From assembly GCF_001618145.1 (NCBI RefSeq), contig NZ_LQNF01000025.1:1-64000 (forward strand): 64,000 bases of DNA. Reading direction: 5' to 3'. The position numbers and the translations under genes are program-made. The stretch comes from Oceanobacillus damuensis (GTDB lineage: Bacteria; Bacillota; Bacilli; Bacillales; Amphibacillaceae). The number at the start of each line of letters is the position of its first letter. The first letter of the stretch is position 1. Below, in pieces: positions 44,899 to 52,345 of the stretch. Under the pieces are notes generated by a model that saw only the letters and a program-made list of their open reading frames with translations, had not been told where the DNA came from and searched no databases.

Positions 44899-44998
44899 TG
44901 TGTATTAAAAATTAAATTATGTATCTTTTTAATATAGTAATTTAAAGCCCTCAGCTGCGGAAACAGTTAGGTGCTTTTTTTTATTCGGCCTTGAAATC

Positions 44999-45205
44999 TT
45001 AATTTATTGAGTAGGATAAAATATCTTCTTCTTCATTCCAATCAACAAAAACTTGAACAGATTCTCCTTTGATGTTCGTTACCACAAAGCTAGGGTCGCA
45101 ATGTTCTCCTGCATTATCTGCTTGCTCGTTAAATATTTCGGAAACATCTTCTTCTAGGAATTCGTTTATAATTTCAATTGCTCTGCTACGGGGTAAATTT
45201 TTCAT
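44999..45205 (-). CDS. hypothetical acidic 68-residue protein
   Basis: It starts MKNLPRSRAIEIINEFLEED with a gene-proximal AGGAG and ends FVDWNEEEDILSYSIN. The last half is beta-rich. It lies antiparallel to a small membrane gene. It could be an immunity-type protein. No family is recognised. Confidence 0.55.
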   Translation of the reverse strand: MKNLPRSRAIEIINEFLEEDVSEIFNEQADNAGEHCDPSFVVTNIKGESVQVFVDWNEEEDILSYSIN

Positions 45206-45329
45206 TGGTTTTCTCCTGTTTTTTGTTTATAGGATATCCAAGATATACGTTTTAACTCGCGAATTTAATAATGCAGCTATGGAAACAATTGTGGGTTTAT
45301 TTTTTAAATTTATGCAAGGAGATGAATTC

Positions 45330-45458
45330 ATGCTGAAAATCACAAATGATTTTATTAATTTGACACAGGGGCAACTATTAATAAAATATTGGTGGTTATG
45401 GTTGATAATAATTGTCTTTACTTGTTTTTATATGTTTAGAAAAAAATTAATTCCTTAG
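45330..45458 (+). CDS. 42-residue single-span membrane peptide
   Basis: ATG 45330 has AAGGAG eight bases upstream. The frame MLKITNDFINLTQGQLLIKY ends WWLWLIIIVFTCFYMFRKKL and two more residues. One aromatic-rich membrane helix with a basic tail is visible. Longer starts upstream lack a ribosome site. It overlaps the end of the opposite-strand gene at 45447, and may be a toxin or holin-like peptide. Confidence 0.45.
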   Translation: MLKITNDFINLTQGQLLIKYWWLWLIIIVFTCFYMFRKKLIP

Positions 45459-46088
45459 ACAAAAACCAATGAATTTTTGGCCAAAGCTATTTAAACTTAT
45501 GGCTTGATTTAATGCATTATCTGATCCATTTCCAATGGTCATACTTTGCTGAGATGCATTAATAAATCCGTAGTTTTTAATTCTTCCAACTGCACCAACG
45601 ATAACGGGCTGTTCGACACCGGGCTTGTTTATTGATCCAACTAAAGTCATATCGGGATGAATAGATTTTAAGTAATTTAATAATTCTACTTCTAGCAAAG
45701 TCATATCCGCTAAGGTGTCAATGAAATACCTACGTTCATCAAAGTTATTCTTATTAGTTGATTCAGAAAGAGTATGCTTTAGGAAATTTTTGAAGTAAGA
45801 TCTCTTCTTTTCAAGAACCTCTTGCTCTATCTTCTCGTTTAACCTTTCAATAATTGCAATTAAAGCGTCCTCATCGTGTGATTTAATTGACTTAAATCTA
45901 TAATCAATTTCTTGCATTTGACGGGAGAACTCTTCGTAAAAGCTTTCTATCCGTTTAAACCTTTTCTCATTTTTTGTACCAAAATAGGCAGTAGCCAATG
46001 GTCCTCCTACAGTAGGTATAAGCTGCAATCCAGACTCCACGATAATATCAAATTTTTTTCTCCCGCTTAATTTTTCATCATTCGACAT
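45447..46088 (-). CDS. glycine-rich/coiled-coil protein, possible Abi type
   Basis: A 213-residue protein from ATG 46088 behind GGGAGGG (a further upstream start has no site). After a short basic head the segment GLQLIPTVGGPLATAYFG is glycine-rich and hydrophobic. A charged coiled coil (EDALIAIIERLNEKIEQEVL) and a C-terminal domain with PVIVGAVGRIKNYGFIN follow. The arrangement resembles abortive-infection/DUF4393-type proteins, which is a tentative comparison. It lies divergent from the SDH-type protease gene. Confidence 0.5.
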   Translation of the reverse strand: MSNDEKLSGRKKFDIIVESGLQLIPTVGGPLATAYFGTKNEKRFKRIESFYEEFSRQMQEIDYRFKSIKSHDEDALIAIIERLNEKIEQEVLEKKRSYFKNFLKHTLSESTNKNNFDERRYFIDTLADMTLLEVELLNYLKSIHPDMTLVGSINKPGVEQPVIVGAVGRIKNYGFINASQQSMTIGNGSDNALNQAISLNSFGQKFIGFCLRN

Positions 46089-46322
46089 AAAATTTCCCTC
46101 CCTTAATATATAATTAGACAAACGCATAGTAATTCCTCCTATTTTATTAAATTAATTTAAGCAACAAAAAAGACCGCTATACACGATCCTTCCTGCTGAA
46201 ACAGTTGGGGTTTTTTATTGAAATTGAATTTTAATATAAAAAAATATTTATTATATAAAGGACTTTCTTCACAGGTGTCGAATACTATATTTTAGAAGAT
46301 AAATAAGGAGGGGGAGAAAAAG

Positions 46323-47480
46323 ATGGGAATATATTGGGAATACATAGACAAAAATATGAACTTTGATGAAATAACCGCTGAAAGAAAGAGATTATTAAAA
46401 AAAATCTCCTCATTAAGAAACAACCGTGATGTAATTGTTTACGCTGCTGATTATAGTAAAAATCAGGCGCCAATCTCATTAACTTATGACGACTTAATTC
46501 CATTTTATGACCAACTGTCAAATTTACATGGTGATAGTGTTGACCTTATTTTAGAAACACCTGGTGGTTCGGGAGAAGTAGCCGAAGACATTGTGAAGAC
46601 ATTAAGGAACAAATATAAAAACATAGCAGTGATTATTCCTGGTTGGGCAAAAAGCGCTGGAACAATTATAGCTATGGCTTGCGATGATATTTTAATGGAC
46701 AGCACTTCAGCATTAGGACCAATCGACGCACAATTATCATGGCAGGGTAAGACTTTTTCAGCCGACGCTTTAATTAAGGGTTTTGAAAAAATTAAAGATG
46801 AAGTTGAACAGAAAAATCATCTTAATCAAGCATATATTCCAATTCTTCAGGGAATATCACCGGGAGAATTGGAAAGCGCACAGAATTCCTTGGATTTTGC
46901 GAAAGACCTCGTTAAACAATGGTTGATATCGTATAAATTTAAGGATTGGAATGTTCACTCTGGTTCTGGCATAGAAGTAACTAAGGAGAAAAAAAGCCAA
47001 AGAGCTGAGGAAATAGCAACAGAATTATGTAACCATGAAAAATGGAAAACCCATGGAAGATCTTTACGTATAAAAGATTTAGAAGAAATGAAATTGAAAA
47101 TTACTAATTATGAAGATATTCCTGAACTTGACGAGGCAATCAAAAGATACAGGGCGCTATTAAGCAAGAGTTTTGATAGTAATATCTTCAAAATCATTGA
47201 AACAGGTGATTCTCAAATATATAGACATTTAAATGGTCAAAATAACACCCCTCAAAAACCACAGGAAAGAGATATATTTTTTGTTGATGTTAAATGTACG
47301 AAATGCCACTATGTAAATAAAATCCAGATCAATGTGGCAAAACCCAAACCCATTCAAAAAGGGTATAAAAGCATTTCAGAGGATGGAACTGTAATCTGTT
47401 ATGGTTGCTCTGAACAAGTAAATTTGACACAATTATTAAAACAAATTGAAGCAAAGGCAAAGAAACCTGTGGTAATATAA
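46323..47480 (+). CDS. SDH-type Clp-fold serine protease with zinc ribbon
   Basis: A 385-residue protein. Residues 60-180 have the Clp/crotonase fold of the serine dehydrogenase proteinase family: ETPGGSGEVAEDIVKTLR, then AKSAGTIIAMACDDI with the candidate nucleophilic serine, and LGPIDAQL. A helical middle follows, and a C-terminal zinc ribbon has CTKCHYVNK and CYGCSEQ. Most family members are membrane-linked archaeal or phage-associated proteases; this one has no membrane segment. GGAGGGGG precedes ATG. It is followed closely by a 59-residue gene. Confidence 0.78.
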   Translation: MGIYWEYIDKNMNFDEITAERKRLLKKISSLRNNRDVIVYAADYSKNQAPISLTYDDLIPFYDQLSNLHGDSVDLILETPGGSGEVAEDIVKTLRNKYKNIAVIIPGWAKSAGTIIAMACDDILMDSTSALGPIDAQLSWQGKTFSADALIKGFEKIKDEVEQKNHLNQAYIPILQGISPGELESAQNSLDFAKDLVKQWLISYKFKDWNVHSGSGIEVTKEKKSQRAEEIATELCNHEKWKTHGRSLRIKDLEEMKLKITNYEDIPELDEAIKRYRALLSKSFDSNIFKIIETGDSQIYRHLNGQNNTPQKPQERDIFFVDVKCTKCHYVNKIQINVAKPKPIQKGYKSISEDGTVICYGCSEQVNLTQLLKQIEAKAKKPVVI

Positions 47481-47497
47481 TTAAAGGAGGAATTTAA

Positions 47498-47677
47498 ATG
47501 AATACTGACAGATTTAAAATCGTTTTTTCAGAACTCGAAAAGAATTTGGAAAAGGATGAGTATAGTTTTGAGTTAGAACCTATTATTGAATACTCTGATG
47601 AAATTTACGAGCTTCAAAGGCTCTCCGAGGAATTACAACAACCACAATATCAAGTAGTGAGTTCTACCAGGTATTAA
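47498..47677 (+). CDS. acidic 59-residue protein after the SDH-type protease
   Basis: ATG 47498 has AAAGGAGG six bases upstream. The frame MNTDRFKIVFSELEKNLEKD continues to IYELQRLSEELQQPQYQVV. It is acidic and helical, and too short for a fold assignment. The 17-base gap makes it an operon partner, perhaps a substrate, inhibitor or adaptor of the protease. Confidence 0.55.
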   Translation: MNTDRFKIVFSELEKNLEKDEYSFELEPIIEYSDEIYELQRLSEELQQPQYQVVSSTRY

Positions 47678-47702
47678 AAGCCTCAATTCCGAGGCTTTTT
47701 TA
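47674..47702. terminator. bidirectional terminator
   Basis: AAAAGCCTC and GAGGCTTTTTT around AATTCC, between converging genes. Confidence 0.8.
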
Positions 47703-47901
47703 TTTTGTACGAATGAACCTCCTCAGACAACTCCGCACAAATCCGATCACACTCATCCTTACACGGCACACCGCTATACCTACTTACCTGCACCTCGCTC
47801 ATCCCAGCGTTCGTAAACCAAGCATAATAATCAGCTTCTAATCGCTCCATGTAATTAACAGATCCAAACCCAACCAAATGACCATCAATAATTTTTTCCA
47901 T
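47683..47901 (-). CDS. hypothetical 72-residue protein
   Basis: ATG 47901 has GGAGGG seven bases upstream. The frame MEKIIDGHLVGFGSVNYMER leads to FTNAGMSE and GVPCKDECDRICAELSEEV. It is the intact relative of the relic at 41250-41430. The family occurs as several copies per genome in this kind of element, but the function is unknown. Confidence 0.6.
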   Translation of the reverse strand: MEKIIDGHLVGFGSVNYMERLEADYYAWFTNAGMSEVQVSRYSGVPCKDECDRICAELSEEVHSYKIKKPRN

Positions 47902-47999
47902 TAGAAATTCCCTCCTACAACTACTATCGTTGTAATCAGGGGGTGAAAACCTAAAAAATGAGGTCATATGAAAGCAACGGAATAGCTAAGATTTGACTG

Positions 48000-48054
48000 C
48001 ACCCACGAAACACCCACGAAACACCCACGAAACACCCACGAAACACCCACGAAA
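48000..48054. repeat. five 11-bp tandem repeats
   Basis: CACCCACGAAA occurs five times without interruption. A related block, GCACCCACCAAACCCCCG, is near 48274-48291. Period 11 and strand bias suggest an iteron array or recombinase/regulator sites. The repeats are too short and lack spacers, so it is not CRISPR. Confidence 0.85.
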
Positions 48055-48640
48055 TTTTGAAATAGAAGAAAAACGATTGAAAAACGGATTTGTCAAATGT
48101 TGATATAAAGATAAAATTGATATGTTTTTAAATTGCAAAACAGTATGGTACAGAATCCGTACTACTGTACATCCGTGGGAACGTGAGCAGTATTTGACGA
48201 ATTATTAAGCTTGGTGTAATGGGATTTTTATCGTGGGTGCACTATTGATTTTGGGAATATTAATAGGCCGCACCCACCAAACCCCCGCAAAATATGAAAA
48301 ACAATAAATTATCTTATTTTAAAATATCGTTCAGGTATGATTCATACTGAGCGGTATTTTAAATTCATTTTATATGAAATATGTCAGTAAATCGCAGTAA
48401 TTTGATAGCTCCCGTAACCTAAACGGTTTATATATACATATTGGCTCGCCCCCGCCTCTAACAACAAGACAATATGTGTATGACGTAGTGAACGAATAGG
48501 TAACGTTTTAATGCCAGATCGAATACACAGACACTTCTCATTATACAATATAACAATGAGCTCGTTTATACGGGGGTCATTCTTCAGCTAATGGGACCGC
48601 GGTAAATAGGTTAGTCGGATTTTTCATATGCGAAAGTTGA
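48055..48640. other. non-coding stretch after the iteron array
   Basis: No credible gene is seen in these 585 bases. A GGTGCAC/GCACCC pair lies at about 48236-48280, and the GC content varies sharply. It could be the origin or border of an integrated element. Confidence 0.35.
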
Positions 48641-48649
48641 GTTGATTAT

Positions 48650-48828
48650 CTTAAATCCAATTTTTTTGACATTATTATTTTTTCTATTATTTTTGATGCA
48701 TCATTTTTTTCAAGATACTTATCAAAAGCCTCTAACCGTTCTTTAAAATCCGATAAATCGTTCAGCCACCTAGCCAATACCACGGCTGCTTTTTTAATAT
48801 AATATGAATGATATATTTATTTTTTGAC
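48650..48828 (-). pseudogene. helical gene fragment
   Basis: The minus strand frame KKAAVVLARWLNDLSDFKER continues through LEAFDKYLEKNDASKIIEKI to a stop near 48650. The frame opens just after a TAA with no start codon, so only the C-terminal part of a small helical protein remains. Confidence 0.35.
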
Positions 48829-48842
48829 TTTACTCCATATTA

Positions 48843-48869
48843 AAAGACAGCATGAAGCTGCCTTTTAAT
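48843..48869 (-). terminator. terminator of the coat-like gene
   Basis: On the minus strand AAAGGCAGCTTCATGCTGTC TTTTAA forms a 7-bp stem with a TTCA loop and a T run. Confidence 0.7.
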
Positions 48870-48908
48870 CAATTTTATAGTACCTATCACCAGTCTCCTC
48901 CGCCATTT

Positions 48909-49295
48909 TCAATACCAAGGGTAATAAGGGTAATAATATGGGTAAGGGAATAATATCCTAAATAAATGGAATGGAAAACGTTGGCGACGGAAACGACGAA
49001 ACCTTCTTCTTCGAGGACGACCATAATCGTCATAATCATCAAAATCGTAGCCAAATTGTCTAACTACCTCTTCTTCATTAACCTGCCTTACTTGTTCTGC
49101 ATCAACCTCTTCAGGAACTAACATGGTTACGCCATCATCGTCCATACTTTCGATAATACCATCAAATTGTGATCCATCACCCATTTGTGCTACAACATGG
49201 TAGTTCATATATCGGCGACAGATTGCTTTTACATCGTGACCCATAGGTTGATAAGTTCCTTGAAATTGATGATGCATTGGATTGTTGTTATCCAT
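48909..49295 (-). CDS. spore coat-like/surface protein with Arg and Tyr-Pro tail
   Basis: A 128-residue protein. A KOW/SH3-like core (MNYHVVAQMGDGSQFDGIIE, then MDDDGVTMLVP) is followed by an acidic DFDDYDDYG stretch. Next comes an Arg-rich run (RRRRFRRFRRQRF) and a Tyr/Pro tail (FPYPYYYPYYPWY). This composition is typical of small Bacillus spore coat or outer-layer proteins. The start follows AGGAGAGATG. Confidence 0.6.
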   Translation of the reverse strand: MDNNNPMHHQFQGTYQPMGHDVKAICRRYMNYHVVAQMGDGSQFDGIIESMDDDGVTMLVPEEVDAEQVRQVNEEEVVRQFGYDFDDYDDYGRPRRRRFRRFRRQRFPFHLFRILFPYPYYYPYYPWY

Positions 49296-49615
49296 TAGAA
49301 CATCTCTCCTCTCTTTACATCCTAAGGATATTCACCTAGCTTGGGCAATGATTGGGCTATGGTGTTACGTTCTTGAAAAAAGTATGCCAGTCAATACAGT
49401 TACACTAATTTGGATACTTAATCCTATCTATAAAGATGAGAGTTTTTTTAAATAGAAGATGATTTCTTTTATCCGTATTATTACTACAGAGTTAACAACT
49501 GGTCGCATGTTTTTAATTTGTTACAACAAAGCTTGTAAGTCGAAGAAATGGTATGTGCTGTGAGTAGTTAGCTTTTCCATATACCAGAAACCCAAGATTT
49601 AGAAGGAAACATTAC
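49296..49615. other. intergenic, nothing assigned
   Basis: 320 AT-rich bases. I see no gene, repeat or clear terminator. It likely contains the promoter of the minus-strand coat-like gene. Confidence 0.4.
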
Positions 49616-49766
49616 AATGCATAATCATCTAGTACCTGCTTCATATCATCGAGTAACCGCAGTAGGTTCAGCACAAAAATTAAAGAATGGTGAAGAGCAG
49701 CAAACCATTATAGAAACAATGGTAGCCTGTATAATAAATGCTGAAACCCAAGATATAAATGTGTGA
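49616..49766 (+). other. short open frame, doubtful
   Basis: The frame MHNHLVPASYHRVTAVGSAQ continues to AETQDINV and is open upstream to about 49580 (IPETQDLEGNIT). It has no ribosome site. The repeated ETQD words are curious. It could be a gene fragment or chance. Confidence 0.25.
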
Positions 49767-49913
49767 AACCGTTTATTATTGTAATTATCATATGGTCCAA
49801 TTGACCTTGATATTTTTTTTATTAATCTTATAATCCGTATCAAGATTATTTATCAGTAATCCACTATCTGGTTCATTCAGTTTAATTACACCTAGTTATT
49901 ATTTTTTCGACTA

Positions 49914-50087
49914 CTATTGGCTGACCTTTCCAGGTTTCCACAAATTTATGGAATAGACCAAAAGAATAAAAACAAACAATATTGCTACTCCCGTAAAATC
50001 AAAGTCTATAAATAGTTTGATAGAGATTGCAAGGAAAAAAAGGGTGAGATGAGCCAGATTTTGGCCAATTACTCTTTTAATATTCAA
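49914..50087 (-). CDS. small two-helix membrane protein
   Basis: From TTG 50087 the minus strand reads LNIKRVIGQNLAHLTLFFLA, then ISIKLFIDFDFTGVAI and FVFILLVYSINLWKPGKV: two hydrophobic helices in 57 residues. A GAGGGTA/TACCCTC hairpin lies just upstream, and no strong ribosome site is seen. It may be intact or a relic. Confidence 0.4.
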   Translation of the reverse strand: MNIKRVIGQNLAHLTLFFLAISIKLFIDFDFTGVAILFVFILLVYSINLWKPGKVSQ

Positions 50088-50136
50088 GAGGGTAGAATAC
50101 CCTCGCGAATATCATCCTTTTATTCTGGATTTCCGA

Positions 50137-50298
50137 TTACCTTTTACTTGGATTATACTCATCATAAGAAAACCTTGTCATAGTAGTCGATTCACCTTTT
50201 TTAATATCGGACTTCGTTGCCTTCTTTCCAAAAGAATCTTCTGGATCCATACCTGGTGCAACAGCAGTATCTTCTGCTTGTAATTTCTTTTTATCCAT
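50137..50298 (-). CDS. small hydrophilic protein (53 aa)
   Basis: From ATG 50298, behind GGAGAG, the frame reads MDKKKLQAEDTAVAPGMDPE and then SFGKKATKSDIKKGESTTMT. It is unstructured and lysine-rich, similar in feel to small sporulation-associated proteins. No family is certain. Confidence 0.55.
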   Translation of the reverse strand: MDKKKLQAEDTAVAPGMDPEDSFGKKATKSDIKKGESTTMTRFSYDEYNPSKR

Positions 50299-50694
50299 AT
50301 CGTCATCTCTCCATTCCTGCTAAATATGAAGTAATATCCCTTGTATTCAATCTGTTAGTTAAGGTACACAAGACTAAAATAGTCGTAAGTTTAATCCTTA
50401 AAATACCCAATTTTATTATCTTTAATCACGCAAAAGGGAGTTGGCAAAAACAGTTTTTTACTCTATTCCTGTAAATTAGAGCAAAAACAATAGGTATTTT
50501 TAATTAAGTTAAGAATCAAAGTAGGGAATCAGGTCAAAAGTAACCAATAGTGAAGATGGTGTGGATTCAGGGTAAAAGGAATAGTTTGGATTTACCAGGG
50601 TTTGAAGGAAAATAATAAATAATATGCAGTATATTTTCGCCAAAAAATCAAAAACTTGAATGGACCAGGAAATCCAACTTAGGAGGGGTTAGAG
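50299..50694. other. intergenic before the DUF1657 gene
   Basis: About 395 AT-rich bases containing no supported gene. The DUF1657 ribosome site AGGAGGGG is at its end. Confidence 0.4.
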
Positions 50695-50898
50695 TTGACA
50701 GTTATAACACAGGTTAAGCAAACAATTGCTGGATTAAAGAGCGCCCAGGCAAGTTTTGAAACTTTTGCACTTGAAACGGATAATAAACAGGCTCAACAGT
50801 TGTTTCAAAATGCTGCACAGCAAACACAAGCAATCTTACAGAATGTAGAGCCAAGAGTCCAGCAAATGGAGCAAGAGGAACCGCAATATAAACAGTAA
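50695..50898 (+). CDS. DUF1657 family protein
   Basis: A 67-residue protein from TTG 50695 behind AGGAGGGG. It starts LTVITQVKQTIAGLKSAQAS and ends RVQQMEQEEPQYKQ, matching the DUF1657 pattern (TQVKQTxAxLKSAQASxExFAL...EPRVQQxEQEEPQYK). The family is found in spore-formers, often near spoVA/YetF-type genes, and is probably a forespore protein. The molecular role is unknown. Confidence 0.82.
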   Translation: MTVITQVKQTIAGLKSAQASFETFALETDNKQAQQLFQNAAQQTQAILQNVEPRVQQMEQEEPQYKQ

Positions 50899-50904
50899 GA
50901 CACG

Positions 50905-50936
50905 GAGGCTGGGATAAAACCAGCCTCTTATTAAAA
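50905..50936 (+). terminator. terminator of the DUF1657 gene
   Basis: GGAGGCTGG and CCAGCCTC form a stem with a GATAAAA loop and a TTATT tail. Confidence 0.75.
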
Positions 50937-51203
50937 TCATCATATCTTTCTGTGCGTGACTTGTATTCCACATGTCTTTTTGGGTAAGTTTCAAATGTTT
51001 GTTTGTATTTGTTATGAGGTTTAAAAAGGACCCATATTGGGCCACTCTAACAAAAAATAAATAATACCAGATTCGGCTACCAAACAAAAGCATCAACAAT
51101 TATAATGTGTTCTTTAAACTACCTTTATCTTTTCAGGTTAACTTGGAATTTTAATCCTAAAATAGGAGAATTTATATAAGATGTTTTTACGTTGGAGGTT
51201 AAA

Positions 51204-51440
51204 TTGTTAAAAAGAAAAATCAATATCCAACAGATACTTTATGTAAAGGTGGGACATCCATTGGAAATAAATAATATTGCAGGTATCGGTGATAAAATTT
51301 CTTTTAAGTCCGGGGTAAAAGGCGTTGTCGAAAAAATCTATGAGAATTCAGTAATCGTATCGGTTACTGAAAATACTACCGATTTAGAGTTTGAAGGGGA
51401 CAAGACAGTCGTCGGACATAAAAATTATGAGATTATCTGA
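51204..51440 (+). CDS. YkvS-like DUF2187 protein
   Basis: About 78 residues from TTG 51204 behind GGAGG. The core IGDKISFKSGVKGVVEKIYE, then NSVIVSVTEN and TVVGHKNYEII, is the YkvS/DUF2187 SH3-like barrel, whose hallmark is xVxHKNYxI at the end. The function is unknown. It is common in Bacillaceae. Confidence 0.78.
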   Translation: MLKRKINIQQILYVKVGHPLEINNIAGIGDKISFKSGVKGVVEKIYENSVIVSVTENTTDLEFEGDKTVVGHKNYEII

Positions 51441-51450
51441 TAGGTTATAG

Positions 51451-51492
51451 CATGAAAAGGCGCCTTCCCAATACTGGAGAGCGCCTTTCATG
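51451..51492. terminator. bidirectional terminator
   Basis: CATGAAAAGGCGC and GCGCCTTTCATG form a 12-bp stem between two converging frames. Confidence 0.75.
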
Positions 51493-51515
51493 TAAAACTT
51501 AAAATGAACTAAAAG

Positions 51516-51701
51516 TCATTTTTGTTTGTTGTTATCCATGTTTCGACTATTATCTTCAAGGAATTCTTCTGCAAATTCCACATTGTCAACTCGTTGGTCA
51601 TTCTCATTGTTACGGTTGTTTCGGTTATCCCGATTATTACGCCTATGAACATACCATTCGAGGGCCCAAGTCAACAAAATGCATACACTATCTTTCAACA
51701 A
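51516..51701 (-). CDS. asparagine-rich small protein, doubtful
   Basis: The minus strand frame contains HRRNNRDNRNNRNNENDQRV, then EFAEEFLEDNSRNMDNNKQK. The only starts are TTG codons without a good ribosome site. Composition is like small spore or matrix proteins. It may have lost its true start. Confidence 0.35.
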   Translation of the reverse strand: MLKDSVCILLTWALEWYVHRRNNRDNRNNRNNENDQRVDNVEFAEEFLEDNSRNMDNNKQK

Positions 51702-51992
51702 ATACTGATAATATCTGTACAGAATTGCAGAAGTTTTTTATCTATCATATATTGAAAATGAATCTAAATGATTGTACAGACATATTTAGGACCGCTAAGA
51801 CAAGTTTACATTATTCCTCAGGAAAGCTTATTATCTGATCATATTATTAGATGCCAGGGTAATAGGTGTGTAACGTAATTACTTGTGGTATAATAACTAT
51901 ACAACTCCATACAATATTAAAACCGCCCCATGCTGGTAACATGGAACGGCTACAATAGACCAACCCCATCAAGAGGGGTGGGCACAATTGGT
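51702..51992. other. presumed antisense RNA region of the toxin locus
   Basis: About 290 bases without a gene. The part 51925-51980 holds ACCGCCCCATGCTGGTAACA, with a CCATG...CATGG stem, and CAACCCCATCAAGAGGGGTG. These short stems upstream of a bidirectional terminator are typical of the antitoxin RNA of type I holin-like toxin loci. The promoter TATAAT near 51890 supports an RNA on plus. This is inference. Confidence 0.4.
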
Positions 51993-51993
51993 A

Positions 51994-52042
51994 AAAATAA
52001 CCCCTTAAGGCTCGGCTAAAGCACATGAGGGGTTATTTTTTA
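51994..52042. terminator. bidirectional terminator of the type I toxin locus
   Basis: AAAAATAACCCCT and AGGGGTTATTTTTT with a 20-base loop. It overlaps the 3' end of the toxin frame, as expected when toxin mRNA and antisense RNA share a terminator. Confidence 0.8.
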
Positions 52043-52116
52043 TATTTGTCGGACATGATGAATGCAATCAACATGCCGAAGGAAATCATAATCGTCAATA
52101 CCTCACTCATATCCAA
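52033..52116 (-). CDS. holin-like type I toxin
   Basis: A 27-residue peptide from TTG 52116 (or 25 from ATG 52110), behind GGAGGAGGTG: MSEVLTIMISFGMLIAFIMS then DKYKK. One membrane helix with a lysine tail matches the putative holin-like toxin family (TxpA/BsrG-like). The strong ribosome site, the overlapping terminator and the convergent presumed antisense RNA complete a type I toxin-antitoxin layout. A longer in-frame start at 52221 is not needed. Confidence 0.75.
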   Translation of the reverse strand: MDMSEVLTIMISFGMLIAFIMSDKYKK

Positions 52117-52139
52117 AGGCGGCACCTCCTCCCATGGAA

Positions 52140-52270
52140 ATGTCCTGGAAGGAAATTGGTGCACCCAGCCCCTCGTTTGAAGCCAGTCTACTGTTAATTC
52201 AATCATAACATATCCGAGCATTCGTTCCTATAATTCGTTGGCGGATTTAGATTATTTGGTTAGGTATTAA
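52140..52270 (-). promoter_or_regulatory. toxin mRNA leader and promoter
   Basis: The segment holds TATGAT (minus strand, near 52207-52212) and the block TAGGAACGAATGCTC, GGATATGTTATGAT and TAGACTGGC, shared with 23870-24000. Conservation of the leader in both copies suggests regulation by RNA structure. Confidence 0.5.
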
Positions 52271-52345
52271 ATGTTCGGTAAACTCCTATTTTAAACACAG
52301 CGACATTTTACTTCATCACATGAGGAAAGTGATACTTCATCCTTT

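Noticed and set aside
45069-45458. A 129-residue plus-strand protein
   Set aside because: The first two thirds overlap the minus-strand gene at 44999-45205 without a ribosome site. Only the last 42 codons, with their own site, are kept.
48000-48054. CRISPR-like array of CACCCACGAAA
   Set aside because: Units are 11 bases and directly tandem, with no spacers and no cas genes. It is a simple tandem/iteron repeat.
52033-52221. A 62-residue minus-strand protein including the toxin
   Set aside because: The N-terminal part covers the conserved leader. A strong ribosome site directly precedes the 25-27 residue toxin.
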